DNA from: Verrucomicrobiota bacterium
GTDB taxonomy: Bacteria; Verrucomicrobiota; Verrucomicrobiia; CAIQCK01
DNA length: 64,000 nt
Direction of reading: 5' to 3'
Assembly: GCA_026397915.1 (NCBI GenBank)
Contig: JAPLTX010000059.1
Coordinates: 62,001-126,000 of the forward strand
Of this stretch, positions 9,615 to 18,480 are shown in pieces. The notes below the pieces were generated by a model. The model was not told where the DNA came from, made no database searches, and worked only from the letters and a program-made list of their open reading frames with translations. The position numbers and the translations under genes are program-made. Each line of letters begins with the position of its first letter. Within the stretch, counting starts at the first letter, position 1.

Positions 9615-10472
9615 ATGAAGAAACTACCCTGGATCCTTTGCGCGTTCTGCGCGCTCCAGTTCGTATCAGCGGCGGCGGATGATGTCCACGTGGAAAAGGA
9701 CATCGAGTATCTCGGCGCGGATCGGAGCGAAAAAGCCGACCTCTACCTGCCGGCAAAGATTGCAAAAGGACAACGCTGTCCCGGCGTCGTCATCATCCAC
9801 GGCGGCGGCTGGTCCGGCGGCGACAAGGGCGCGGCGAGAGAGATCAACATTGGCACCACGCTGGCACAGCACGGCTACGTCTGCATGAGCATCAACTACG
9901 TGCTTGCCAAAAAAGACAGCACCGCTGTCACGTGGCCGCAAAACCTCCACGATTGCAAGACCGCCGTGCGTTGGCTGCGCAAGAACGCCGAGCGACTCCA
10001 ACTCGACCCCGACCACATCGGCGCCATTGGCGGCTCGGCGGGCGGGCACCTCACCTCCATGCTCGCGCTGACCGAGCCGAAGGACGGTCTCGATCCGAAG
10101 GAACCTTATGGCGAGTTTCCCTGCCGCATCCAGGCGGCGGTGGACCTCTACGGCCCGGCGGACCTGTTGAGCTGGCACGATATTTCGATGTTTCGCAAGA
10201 CGCGCGCCGAGGCGCCAGAGCTTTACCGCGCGGCCTCGCCCGCAACTTACGCCGACAAGAACGATCCGCCCGTCCTCATCCTCCAAGGCACTGCCGACAA
10301 GACCGTGGACGTGCAACAGTCGAAGGACCTCGCCTCCGCGCTGGAGAAAGCCGGCACACCGCATCAGATCGTCATTATCGCCGATGCACCGCATTCCTTC
10401 CATCTCCAGCCGAAGCAACAAGACCTGCGGCCGCTCGTTCTCGGCTTCTTCGACAAGTATTTGAAGAAGTAG
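9615..10472 (+). CDS. Secreted alpha/beta-hydrolase (acetyl-xylan-esterase-like)
   Basis: The 285-residue protein has a signal peptide (MKKLPWILCAFCALQFVSAAA) and an alpha/beta-hydrolase core. The oxyanion motif HGGGW, nucleophile elbow GGSAGG with Ser141, Asp228 in GTADKTVD and His260 in DAPHSF together form a complete Ser-Asp-His triad. This pattern matches the BD-FAE/esterase_lipase families often found beside glycosidases, where they remove acetyl or feruloyl groups from glycans. It starts 4 bases after the GH5-like gene and closes the operon. Deacetylation of the polysaccharide attacked by its neighbours is inferred from context. Confidence 0.88.
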   Translation: MKKLPWILCAFCALQFVSAAADDVHVEKDIEYLGADRSEKADLYLPAKIAKGQRCPGVVIIHGGGWSGGDKGAAREINIGTTLAQHGYVCMSINYVLAKKDSTAVTWPQNLHDCKTAVRWLRKNAERLQLDPDHIGAIGGSAGGHLTSMLALTEPKDGLDPKEPYGEFPCRIQAAVDLYGPADLLSWHDISMFRKTRAEAPELYRAASPATYADKNDPPVLILQGTADKTVDVQQSKDLASALEKAGTPHQIVIIADAPHSFHLQPKQQDLRPLVLGFFDKYLKK

Positions 10473-10566
10473 CTTGCAGCGCGTCGGCGGCGCAGCTTTG
10501 CTTGCGAGCGGTGAATCGTTTGCGCTGACAACCTTGAAAATATGATGACCTCAACTCTTCACGAAC

Positions 10567-10572
10567 AGGAGG
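10567..10572 (+). promoter_or_regulatory. Strong Shine-Dalgarno sequence of the SemiSWEET gene
   Basis: A perfect AGGAGG stands 4 bases before the ATG at 10577 and fixes the start of this very short gene. Confidence 0.7.
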
Positions 10573-10576
10573 CGGC

Positions 10577-10837
10577 ATGACGTCCGCCGACATGGTGGGC
10601 TATGCTGCAACAGTGGTCGGCACGAGCATGATGTTGCCGCAGCTCATCAAATCGTGGCGGACCAAACAAATGCACGACGTGGCCGCCGGCATGACCATTC
10701 TATTTCTTTTCAACTGCGTGCTGTGGCTCGTCTATGGCGTCATGATCAGCGCAACACCGATGGTGGTGGCTAATGCCATTGGCTTGGTCGTCGCGATAAC
10801 GCTGGTCGGCATGAAACTCTATTTCCACGACAAGTAA
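10577..10837 (+). CDS. SemiSWEET-family sugar transporter (PQ-loop, three-helix)
   Basis: The 86-residue hydrophobic protein has three predicted membrane helices (residues ~4-22, 38-58 and 62-82), the size and layout of bacterial SemiSWEETs. The PQ motif sits in helix 1 (MMLPQLIKSWRTKQ), and the second helix has the family-typical FNCVLWLVYG. SemiSWEETs form homodimers that carry sugars passively across the inner membrane. The gene follows the saccharolytic operon by about 100 bases with its own strong ribosome binding site. Uptake or export of small sugars is plausible; the specific sugar is unknown. Confidence 0.9.
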   Translation: MTSADMVGYAATVVGTSMMLPQLIKSWRTKQMHDVAAGMTILFLFNCVLWLVYGVMISATPMVVANAIGLVVAITLVGMKLYFHDK

Positions 10838-10947
10838 TGCGGTGGCGGGCGGCATTTCATTCCTGACTTTTCCGACCGGAATCTGACGAGTGCAAAGTCG
10901 TTGCAACTTGGAAACACCAAGCTTCTCCACATCGCCTACAGACAATC

Positions 10948-11493
10948 TCAGATTTCTGTCATCGCAGAGGCGAACGCGTTGAACGCTTTTTCGTCGAACA
11001 GGCAGAAGATCACGCGTTCCAGCCCGGTCTTGCCGGCAAGATGTTCAGTGGCGGCAGTGAGCAGGATGTGCGCGGCGCGGTCGAGGGGAAAGCGGTAGAT
11101 ACCGGTGGAGATCGCCGGAAACGCAACGGATTTCAGCTTGTTTTCGTCGGCGAGTTTCAGGGATGAGAGACAAGCGCGACGGAGCTTGGCGTCTTCGTCG
11201 CCGTCACCCCAGATCGGGCCGGCGGTGTGGATGACGAACTTCGCCGGCAGTTTGCCGCCGCTGGTGATGACGGCCTCGCCAGTCTCCAGTGGCCGGCCGC
11301 GGGCGATGATGATGCGGTCGCTCTCCTCCTGGATGATCCCGCCGCCTTTGAGAACGATGGCCCACGCCACGCCGCCGCCATGCTGGAGGTGGATATTGGC
11401 GGCGTTGACGATGGCGTCCACGGTGAGCGCAGTGATATCACCGCGTCGAAGTTCAAGCGTCCCGTGGCCGAATTTTCTGACAGTGGCGGTCAT
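10948..11493 (-). CDS. Macro-domain protein (ADP-ribose / O-acetyl-ADP-ribose hydrolase type)
   Basis: A 181-residue single-domain protein with the macro-domain signature: VDAIVNAAN near the N-terminus, a GGGVAWAI glycine loop, FVIHTAGPIWG, and ISTGIYRFPL for phosphate binding. Such enzymes bind ADP-ribose and often deacetylate O-acetyl-ADP-ribose or remove ADP-ribose from targets. I chose the ATG at 11493 because GGAG lies 7 bases before it and ELRRGD then falls at the usual place; a GTG 15 bases upstream is the alternative. It faces the SemiSWEET gene convergently. Family assignment is firm; the substrate is inferred. Confidence 0.92.
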   Translation of the reverse strand: MTATVRKFGHGTLELRRGDITALTVDAIVNAANIHLQHGGGVAWAIVLKGGGIIQEESDRIIIARGRPLETGEAVITSGGKLPAKFVIHTAGPIWGDGDEDAKLRRACLSSLKLADENKLKSVAFPAISTGIYRFPLDRAAHILLTAATEHLAGKTGLERVIFCLFDEKAFNAFASAMTEI

Positions 11494-11564
11494 GGCATCT
11501 CTCCGCACGGCGCAACAGTAGCGGTCGCGCGCCGCCGCGTCATGCTCGAACGATGGCGCTGCTG

Positions 11565-11996
11565 TTATTGGGTGACAGTGCCGCCGGCCTTTGGATTCGC
11601 CTTCGCACCGCGTTTGGTGGGTTTTGGCAGCGCCTCGTCGAACGTCTTCCTTTGCTCGTCAGTGAGCACGGCCCGAATGCCATCCAACAGTTCCTGGCGT
11701 TTCTCCGCGAGGCCCTTGGTGGCCTGCTTCTTCTTGGCCGCATCGTTGCTTTGTTGCGCGGCCTTTCTCTCTTCCTGGCAGGCTCTCAGGTATTCGCGGA
11801 ACTTCGTCTTGCATTCATCAATTTTGGTTTTCTGCTGCGCGGTGAGTTGCAGCTTGGCGAGCGCCTCCTCGACGGCTCCCGTCCCACCGTCGCGTTTGCC
11901 GGCGCCCGCCGCCTTGTCTTTGCCAGGCGCGAACGATGAAGCGACCAAGGCGAGCGCGCAACCCAATGCCAGCGTCTTCAGAACCGATGTTTTCAT
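11565..11996 (-). CDS. LTxxQ-motif (Spy/CpxP-like) periplasmic protein
   Basis: The 143-residue protein has a signal peptide (MKTSVLKTLALGCALALVAS) followed by a Lys/Ala/Gln-rich helical region. It carries two copies of the LTxxQ-type motif, LTAQQ and LTDEQ, separated by a charged helix, the arrangement of Spy/CpxP-like periplasmic chaperones and metal-sensing adaptors. The frame remains open far upstream (to 12221), but the ATG at 11996 has GGGAG at a suitable distance and a clean signal peptide. It is divergent from rsmA. Role inferred: periplasmic stress or folding helper; no partner kinase is adjacent. Confidence 0.8.
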   Translation of the reverse strand: MKTSVLKTLALGCALALVASSFAPGKDKAAGAGKRDGGTGAVEEALAKLQLTAQQKTKIDECKTKFREYLRACQEERKAAQQSNDAAKKKQATKGLAEKRQELLDGIRAVLTDEQRKTFDEALPKPTKRGAKANPKAGGTVTQ

Positions 11997-12129
11997 GAGC
12001 GATGTCTCCCGGTTGTCCTCAAAAATCAACCCGGCCATTTTGCCGGGGCAGGAAAATAAACACCAGCCTGCCGGTAAAGTTGTGCGCGCCGGCTTGCGCC
12101 AGGACGCCGGTTGGTGAATCATTGGACCG

Positions 12130-12981
12130 ATGACACCGAATGAGACGCGCGCCGCTTTGGAGCGGCTGACGCTGCAACCGAGCCGGGCGATGGGCCAGAA
12201 CTTTCTGGTGGACCGCAACATCGCCTACCTCATCGTGGCCGCCGCAGGCTTGCACGCTGACGACACCGTGCTGGAGATCGGCCCCGGCCTCGGCGCGCTC
12301 ACGGAACTGCTGCTGGAGCACGCAGCCCGCGTCATCGCTGTCGAGAAAGACGGGCGGCTCTGCGAGTTTCTCCGCGAACGTTTCGGCCGCCGCCAGAAGC
12401 TGCAACTGGTCCATGCCGACGCGCTGGAGTTCGACTTCGTTCCAGTGGCACCGTTCAAGGTCGTCGCCAACCTTCCCTACGCCGTCGCGACGCCGTTGAT
12501 GCAACGGCTCGTGGACTCGCCCGCGCGACCGCAGCGCATGGTGCTCACCGTGCAGCGCGAAGTCGCCGACCGCCTCACCGCCCGGCCGCGCACCAAGGAT
12601 TACGGCGCGCTAACGCTCTTCACGCAGCTTTACTACGAGGCACGACGCGAACACATCATCACACCCCGCTGCTTCATTCCGCCACCGGCCGTTGAGTCCG
12701 CCGTCGTCTCGCTGCGGCTCGCGCCGCATCCTCTGCTGGAGCCGGCCCTCGAAGCGCCGTTCAAGGAACTGGTGCGCGCCGGCTTCGGCCAGCGTCGCAA
12801 AATGCTGCGCGGCGTGCTGCCGAAACTGGCAACCCGTGTCCAGGTTACGGCTGACAAACTGGAAGCGGCGTTGAAACGGCTCGATCTACCGCCGACCGCG
12901 CGCGGCGAGGAACTGAGCCTGGCCCAGTGGTTGTTGCTGACGCGCGAGCTTGTCGCTACCGCGCCGGCGGAACCGAAGTAG
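12130..12981 (+). CDS. rsmA: 16S rRNA (adenine1518/1519-N6) dimethyltransferase RsmA (KsgA)
   Basis: A 283-residue protein with the full KsgA/RsmA pattern. It shows an N-terminal RAMGQNFLVD, the SAM-binding LEIGPGLGALTELLLE, VIAVEKDGRL, and the catalytic motif NLPYAV followed by the C-terminal all-helical domain. It dimethylates two adjacent adenines near the 3' end of 16S rRNA during small-subunit assembly. Length is normal. A Nudix gene follows after about 20 bases, probably co-transcribed. Confidence 0.96.
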   Translation: MTPNETRAALERLTLQPSRAMGQNFLVDRNIAYLIVAAAGLHADDTVLEIGPGLGALTELLLEHAARVIAVEKDGRLCEFLRERFGRRQKLQLVHADALEFDFVPVAPFKVVANLPYAVATPLMQRLVDSPARPQRMVLTVQREVADRLTARPRTKDYGALTLFTQLYYEARREHIITPRCFIPPPAVESAVVSLRLAPHPLLEPALEAPFKELVRAGFGQRRKMLRGVLPKLATRVQVTADKLEAALKRLDLPPTARGEELSLAQWLLLTRELVATAPAEPK

Positions 12982-13002
12982 CGGGTGCTCCACCACATCA
13001 TC

Positions 13003-13527
13003 ATGACCACCGACAACCAGCAGGAGCTTTTCGATGTCGTCAACGCCAACGACGAAGTGATCGGCCAGGCTACGCGCGGCGAGGTCCACCGCCGCGGTCT
13101 CATGCACCGCGCCGTGCACATCTTCGTGTTCAACTCCGCTGGCCAGCTCTATCTCCAGAAACGCTCTCAGACCAAGGACAAGCATCCCGGCTGCTACGAC
13201 TCTTCCGCCTCCGGCCACCACAACGCCGGCGAAGACGCTGACACTTGCGCCTGCCGGGAATTGCGCGAAGAACTCGGTATTGAAGCTGACACCAACCTGA
13301 CGCGTTTGCTCAAGATTCCCGCTTGCGCGGAGACCGGATGGGAACACGTCACGTTCTACACCCTGCAAACCGACGTGCAGCCGCAGCCAAACCCGCGCGA
13401 GATCGAGTCGGGCCGGTTCTTCACGCTCGCGGAGGTTTTGCAGATGGTGGAAGCGGATTCGCAGCGGTTCGCGCCCGGTTTCATCAAGGTGTTGCGAAAG
13501 TTCGGCGAGCAGATGGGGAAGGGATGA
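13003..13527 (+). CDS. Nudix hydrolase (IPP-isomerase-like subgroup)
   Basis: The 174-residue protein carries a complete Nudix box (GHHNAGEDADTCACREL then REELGI), matching G-x5-E-x7-REUxEExGU. The opening ELFDVVNANDEVIGQATRGEVH and RAVHIFVFN are typical of the Nudix subgroup related to isopentenyl-diphosphate isomerase and YfcD-like proteins, which hydrolyse nucleoside diphosphate derivatives. The ATG at 13003 is chosen over a GTG at 12985 because homologues usually begin close to ELFDVV. Substrate unknown. Confidence 0.9.
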   Translation: MTTDNQQELFDVVNANDEVIGQATRGEVHRRGLMHRAVHIFVFNSAGQLYLQKRSQTKDKHPGCYDSSASGHHNAGEDADTCACRELREELGIEADTNLTRLLKIPACAETGWEHVTFYTLQTDVQPQPNPREIESGRFFTLAEVLQMVEADSQRFAPGFIKVLRKFGEQMGKG

Positions 13528-13536
13528 CGGTTGCGG

Positions 13537-14088
13537 TCACCGCCAGCGCGTGCCGACGAAGGTTTTCCAGTCGCCTTCGGTGAAGGGCCCCTTGGGCGCA
13601 CCATCCTCTTTCACCGGCACGCGAATCACCTGCTTTGGCGGCGGACTGCCCGCCACCTTCCCCGTGGGCGTTTCGCCGATCAATAGCACCAGCGACCGGG
13701 CCAGGAGGTTGGCCGACAAGAAGAACTTCAGCTCCATTTCCGGTCCCGTCTTGCCCGGCTCCAACTTCAGCGGCGGCGCGTCCGGTTTCTCCGCCGCGTA
13801 ACGGTCCAGATGCGGCAGACCCTCCGCGTCGAGCAGCCAGAACGATCCCGGCCCCAGTCGCGTAGGCATCGTCCCGTCGTTGCGCACGCGTAAGTGGATC
13901 TTGATCACCGCTTCTGTTTCCTTCGCGCCAAGCTCACAACGTATGAGATGGACTTTCAATCCCTCCAGCACCGCTGACGACGTCACAACTTTGCCGCGCG
14001 AAACCGCCATCCAGCGAGTTGTCAATGCCACGCCGAGGAGCGCCGCTGCCGACACCACGATGATCAAGATGCGAATCCGAAATGACAT
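13537..14088 (-). CDS. Membrane-anchored hypothetical protein
   Basis: A 183-residue protein with one N-terminal transmembrane segment (residues ~5-24, IRILIIVVSAAALLGVALTT) and a predicted extracytoplasmic beta-rich domain (VHLIRCELGAKETEAVIKIHLRVRND). That domain resembles the Ig-like DUF4352 type of small lipoproteins, but the resemblance is weak. It converges on the Nudix gene with a 9-base gap and is divergent from the flavoprotein gene. No catalytic motif is visible. Function unknown. Confidence 0.65.
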   Translation of the reverse strand: MSFRIRILIIVVSAAALLGVALTTRWMAVSRGKVVTSSAVLEGLKVHLIRCELGAKETEAVIKIHLRVRNDGTMPTRLGPGSFWLLDAEGLPHLDRYAAEKPDAPPLKLEPGKTGPEMELKFFLSANLLARSLVLLIGETPTGKVAGSPPPKQVIRVPVKEDGAPKGPFTEGDWKTFVGTRWR

Positions 14089-14226
14089 GGCAGGAGCTTA
14101 GCCCGACTTCCGCAACTTGACGAGGTCTTTGACCGTTTTTCAGGACGCGGCCAGTGTCGGAAACCGGAAACGAGATGCGAGACGAGAAGCTTTCGTTGAA
14201 GCGCCTGCTCCGCTACCCTTGCCGCA

Positions 14227-15468
14227 ATGAGTTCGCGACGAGTTATTGTGGTCGGCGGAGGCGCAGCCGGTGTTTTCGCGGCGATCACTTGTGCCGAAGC
14301 AATGCCGGACGCTGACCTGACGGTGCTGGAAAAAGGGCCGGAGTTCCTCGCCAAGGTCCGCGTCTCCGGCGGCGGCCGATGCAATGTCACACACGCGTGC
14401 TTCGAGCCACGAGAACTTGCGGAACGCTATCCGCGCGGCGGGCGGGCGTTGATCGGGCCGTTCAAATGCTTTCAGCCGCGCGACACAGTCGAGTGGTTCG
14501 AGGCACGCGGCGTGAAACTGAAAACGGAAAGTGACGGCCGGATGTTTCCTGTCAGCGACTCTTCGCAAACGATTATTGATTGCCTGCTACGCGCGGCAAA
14601 GGCAGCGGGCGTGAAGTCACTCGCTCGACAAGACGTGGAACGCGTGACACGGCGCGCGGAGGGCGGCTTTGAACTCACGCTCTCCAACGGCGACGCGTTA
14701 CTCTGCGACCATTTGCTGCTAGCCACCGGTGGTTGTCGCACGGCGGCAGCGGGCGACCTTGCGGCGTCGCTCGGCCATACGTTGGAGCCGCCAGTGCCGT
14801 CACTGTTCACGTTCCACATCGAGACGCCTTGGCTCCGCGAACTGGCTGGCATTGCGGTCGAATCGGCAGAGGCGTCGGTGCCGGGCACGGGGCTGCGCGA
14901 GCGCGGCGCGTTGCTGGCGACACACTGGGGCTTGAGCGGGCCGGCAATCCTGCGGTTGTCGGCGTGGGGCGCGCGCGTGTTGCATGGCCTCGATTACCGC
15001 TTCCCGCTGCACGTGAACTGGCTGTCGCATCTCGGGTCGGAAGCCATTGCGGCGGCACTGCAATCGAGACGACGTGAGCAGCCGGCGCGGCGGGTGGTAA
15101 ACACGCCGGTGCCACCGCTGCCAGCGCGGTTGTGGGAGGCACTGGCGCTCGCCGCGGGCGTGGCAGCCGACACACGCTGGGCGGCTCTGACGCGCGCCGC
15201 GCAGCATCGCCTCGTCCAGCAACTCATCCGCACGGAATTGCCGGTGACCGGCAAGAGCATGAACAAGGACGAGTTTGTCACCTGCGGCGGCGTGCGGCTG
15301 GGCGAAGTAAATTTCAAGACGATGGAAAGCCGTATCTGCCCCGGCCTCTATTTTGCCGGTGAGTTGCTCGACATTGACGGCATCACGGGTGGTTTCAACT
15401 TCCAAGCCGCGTGGACCACCGGTTGGATTGCGGGCCGCGCGATGGCGGGCGGATTTGAAAATGGATGA
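14227..15468 (+). CDS. HI0933/BaiN-family NAD(P)/FAD-dependent oxidoreductase
   Basis: The 413-residue flavoprotein begins with a Rossmann dinucleotide-binding motif (VIVVGGGAAGVFAA), followed by the family hallmark KVRVSGGGRCNVTH. It ends with the FAD-binding PGLYFAGELLDIDG and GGFNFQAAWTTG. These are diagnostic of the YhiN/HI0933/BaiN flavoprotein family, whose members are often annotated as aminoacetone or bile-acid oxidoreductases but are mostly uncharacterised. Length is normal. Its stop overlaps the frame leading into the GH50-like gene. Confidence 0.93.
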   Translation: MSSRRVIVVGGGAAGVFAAITCAEAMPDADLTVLEKGPEFLAKVRVSGGGRCNVTHACFEPRELAERYPRGGRALIGPFKCFQPRDTVEWFEARGVKLKTESDGRMFPVSDSSQTIIDCLLRAAKAAGVKSLARQDVERVTRRAEGGFELTLSNGDALLCDHLLLATGGCRTAAAGDLAASLGHTLEPPVPSLFTFHIETPWLRELAGIAVESAEASVPGTGLRERGALLATHWGLSGPAILRLSAWGARVLHGLDYRFPLHVNWLSHLGSEAIAAALQSRRREQPARRVVNTPVPPLPARLWEALALAAGVAADTRWAALTRAAQHRLVQQLIRTELPVTGKSMNKDEFVTCGGVRLGEVNFKTMESRICPGLYFAGELLDIDGITGGFNFQAAWTTGWIAGRAMAGGFENG

Positions 15469-15505
15469 TTGGACAAGCAGCGCGTTTGGCTTACGCTCGC
15501 GGGCC

Positions 15506-17596
15506 ATGCGCGCATATTTTGATAACACTGCGCCCCGTGCAGCGCTTGCCGGGAGGTTTCTTTTGCTGTTGGTCGCCTCGATTTCTCTGAACGTCTTCGG
15601 CGCGGAACCGCCCCCGCCGCTGGGTTTTCCCGACTCCAATGCGTTGTTGCGGCTCTCGGCGAGCAGCGCGACGTTGCGATGGACTTCGCCGGGCACGGCG
15701 CACGTGGAGTTCCAGAAAGCCGCTTGGCCCGGCGTGCGCTTCGAGGTTGGCAAAGCTTACGAGGCGACGAACTGGAGCGCGGTCGGTGGACTCGCGCTCG
15801 ACCTGCGCAATCCCGGCGACGTGCCGCTCGACGTTCATGTGCGCGTGGACGATGATCCGAAAGCCAACGGCGCTGTCCATTGCCGGCAGGGCCACGCCAC
15901 GGTCGGGCCGCGCGAACGGGTCACGTTGGTTTTTCCGGTGGAGACAACCGCGACCGGCATGCGCGCCGGCCCGCCGCTGGAGGCAGGCAAAAACTCGCGG
16001 CGGATGCAGGTCAGCGGCAAGCCGCTTGACGGTTCGCACATCGTGGCGTTCCTGGTTTTCCTGGCGAAGCCGGACCAGCCGCGTTCACTGGAGTTGTTCA
16101 GCGTTCGCTGGCTACCAAAGCCGGAGTTGCGCGGCATCGTGGACCAATTCGGCCAATACACACGCGCTGAATGGCCCGGAAAAGTCCATGCCGAAGCCGA
16201 ACTGGCGGAGCGGTGCGCCAAGGACTATCACTGGCTGCAGGAGCATCCGCCTATCGCCGACCGCGATGAGTTTGGTGGATGGAAGAAAGGCCCGCAACTC
16301 AAAGTAACCGGGTTTTTCCGCGCCGAGCAACGTGATGGGCGATGGTGGCTGGTCACGCCGAGCGGCCACCTGTTCTGGAGCATCGGCTCGACGTGCGTGC
16401 GGCCCGAATCGAGCGGGCCGATCAAGGGTCGGGAAACGATGTTCTCGTCGCTGCCGGATGAGTTTACGAAGAGGGGCCAAGCCGACTTCTATCGGCTGAA
16501 CCTTGAGCGCAAATACGGCGAGAACTGGCTGGCCGAGTGGGTCGGGACGACGTGTGCGCGGCTGCCGGCGTGGGGCTTCAACACCATCGCTAACTGGAGC
16601 GCGTCGGACACGTTCCGCGCACACAAAGTGCCTTACACGGCGACGGTCTCTTGCGGCGGGCTGCCATTTATTAGCGCGGAGGAATACAAGCACGTGCCTG
16701 GCCCGGCGCACCGGTTACCGGATTTCTTCAACGAGCGGTTCCCGGAACATTACGAAGCGGCCATCGCGAAGGCGACTGCCGAGTGGCGCGACGACCCGTG
16801 GTGCATCGGCTACTTCGTGGACAACGAGCTGGCTTGGGATTCTTGGGCGCAGCTCGGCACGGGTGGCGAATACCTCACCGCGCGCGAGGCCATCGGCGCG
16901 CCGCCGACGCTGTCCGCGCGACAGGCGTTTGTGAAACTGCTGCGCGCGAAATACGGCAATGTCGATGCGTTCGCGAAAGCGTGGGGCGTTGCCATCCGAT
17001 CGTGGGACGATCCCGTAACGATAAAACCCGCCCAGCTAAACGCAGCGTCGCGGGCCGACTGCTCGGCGTTCATGACGGCGCTGGCGGAGCGCTATTTCTC
17101 GGTCGTGAGCGCGGCGATGAAGAAACACGCGCAAAACCAACTATACCTCGGCTGCCGTTTCGCCATCCGGCCGAAGGAGGTTGTAGCCGTCGCCGCGAAA
17201 TACTGCGACGTGGTTAGCTTCAACATCTACGCCGACACCGTGGACCCTGAGAAATGGAAATCCGCCAACGATCTCGGCAAGCCGGTGATCATCGGAGAGT
17301 TCCACTTCGGCGCGACCGACCGCGGGATGTTTCACACGGGACTGCGGCCGACGAAGAGCCAGGCGGAGCGCGCGAAGGCCTACGCCAAATACGTCCGCAG
17401 CGTGCTGGTGATGTCGGCGTTTGTCGGCTGCCATTGGTTTCAATACGTGGACCAGCCGCTGACAGGCCGGTTCGACGGCGAAAACTACAATATCGGCCTC
17501 GTCAGCGTCACCGACACGCCATATCCGGAGCTGACAGCAGAAGCGCGGAAGGTGAACGCGCAGGTCTATCAACTTCACCGCAACGCGGCGCGATGA
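15506..17596 (+). CDS. Exported GH50/agarase-like glycoside hydrolase
   Basis: The 696-residue protein starts with a signal peptide (AGRFLLLLVASISLNVFGAE). After a beta-sandwich region comes the block FFRAEQRDGRWWLVTPSGHL, FWSIG, seen in proteins annotated as agarase (GH50-like, clan GH-A). Probable catalytic residues are Glu441 in VDNELAW and Glu598 in IIGEFHFG. The ATG at 15506 is chosen for the signal peptide; ATG 15461 is an in-frame alternative overlapping the previous gene. The stop overlaps the carboxypeptidase start (ATGA). Agarase activity itself is unproven: many land Verrucomicrobiota carry this family, so another galactan or a glucan may be the substrate. Confidence 0.82.
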   Translation: MRAYFDNTAPRAALAGRFLLLLVASISLNVFGAEPPPPLGFPDSNALLRLSASSATLRWTSPGTAHVEFQKAAWPGVRFEVGKAYEATNWSAVGGLALDLRNPGDVPLDVHVRVDDDPKANGAVHCRQGHATVGPRERVTLVFPVETTATGMRAGPPLEAGKNSRRMQVSGKPLDGSHIVAFLVFLAKPDQPRSLELFSVRWLPKPELRGIVDQFGQYTRAEWPGKVHAEAELAERCAKDYHWLQEHPPIADRDEFGGWKKGPQLKVTGFFRAEQRDGRWWLVTPSGHLFWSIGSTCVRPESSGPIKGRETMFSSLPDEFTKRGQADFYRLNLERKYGENWLAEWVGTTCARLPAWGFNTIANWSASDTFRAHKVPYTATVSCGGLPFISAEEYKHVPGPAHRLPDFFNERFPEHYEAAIAKATAEWRDDPWCIGYFVDNELAWDSWAQLGTGGEYLTAREAIGAPPTLSARQAFVKLLRAKYGNVDAFAKAWGVAIRSWDDPVTIKPAQLNAASRADCSAFMTALAERYFSVVSAAMKKHAQNQLYLGCRFAIRPKEVVAVAAKYCDVVSFNIYADTVDPEKWKSANDLGKPVIIGEFHFGATDRGMFHTGLRPTKSQAERAKAYAKYVRSVLVMSAFVGCHWFQYVDQPLTGRFDGENYNIGLVSVTDTPYPELTAEARKVNAQVYQLHRNAAR

Positions 17597-18399
17597 TGAC
17601 GACTGTTCTTCGCATCGTCTTCCTTTTCCTCGTCGCGGGTCCGTTTCCGTTGCGCGCCGCAGCGCCGGCCATTGCGGAGGCTTCAGCGGTGTTGCTGCGC
17701 GGCGACACCGGCGAATGGCTCTACACCAAATCGGCGGACACGCCGCGCCATCCGGCCAGCACGACGAAGATTCTGACCACACTGGTGGCAATCGAGTCCG
17801 GCAATCTGGACCGCACCGTCACGGTCGCCGCGGCGGACACGAAAGTGGAACCATCAGCGGTCGGGCTGCGCGCGGGCCAGCGGGTGTCGTTGCGAGCACT
17901 GCTCTACGCGGCGATGCTCCGCTCGGCCAACGACGCGGCCATGGCCATCGCGCGGGTCGCGGGCGGCTCGGTCCCGGAGTTTGCGGCGCGCATGAACAAG
18001 CGGGCGGTGGCGGCGGGCGCGACAAAGACACGTTTCGCCAATCCGCACGGCCTGACGAACACGCGTCATCTGACGACGGCGCGCGATCTGGCGTTGATCA
18101 CGCGCGCGGCGATGGCGAACCCGACATTCCGGCAAATCACCGCCACGAGAACCTACACGTGGAGTTACGGCGCAAAATCGCAGGTGCTGGAGAACCACAA
18201 CCGCATGTTGAAGACCTACGCCGGCTGCATCGGTGGCAAGACCGGCTATACGGCGGCGGCAAGCAAGACGCTGGTGGTGGTGGCGCGGCGCGGCGGCGTG
18301 GAGTTGATCGCGGTGTTGCTCGGCGGCCACGGCGAGCGGATCTGGCAGGACGCGGCGGCGTTGCTGGACCATGGTTTTCGCGTGGCGCGGCGCGAGTGA
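17593..18399 (+). CDS. D-alanyl-D-alanine carboxypeptidase (peptidase S11, PBP5-like)
   Basis: The 268-residue protein has a signal peptide (MTTVLRIVFLFLVAGPFPLR) and all three penicillin-binding motifs: STTK with Ser56 and Lys59, SAN at Ser111-Asn113, and KTG at 216-218. It trims the terminal D-Ala from peptidoglycan stem peptides in the periplasm. It is short for PBP5 and lacks the C-terminal beta-rich and membrane-anchor region, so it looks like the DacF/soluble core form. The ATG at 17593 overlaps the upstream stop. The open frame extending to 17254 is the other gene's shadow. Confidence 0.93.
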   Translation: MMTTVLRIVFLFLVAGPFPLRAAAPAIAEASAVLLRGDTGEWLYTKSADTPRHPASTTKILTTLVAIESGNLDRTVTVAAADTKVEPSAVGLRAGQRVSLRALLYAAMLRSANDAAMAIARVAGGSVPEFAARMNKRAVAAGATKTRFANPHGLTNTRHLTTARDLALITRAAMANPTFRQITATRTYTWSYGAKSQVLENHNRMLKTYAGCIGGKTGYTAAASKTLVVVARRGGVELIAVLLGGHGERIWQDAAALLDHGFRVARRE

Positions 18400-18480
18400 G
18401 CCGGCGAGCGCAGAAGCTGCTAATGAGTTTGCAAAACGGGGATTCGTGCGTAGTCTTACCGGCACCAATCGGAGGCGAAT

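Noticed and set aside
15353..15505. N-terminal extension of the GH50-like gene to 15353
   Set aside because: It overlaps the flavoprotein gene in another frame and gives a non-signal N-terminus; the signal peptide starts at 15506.
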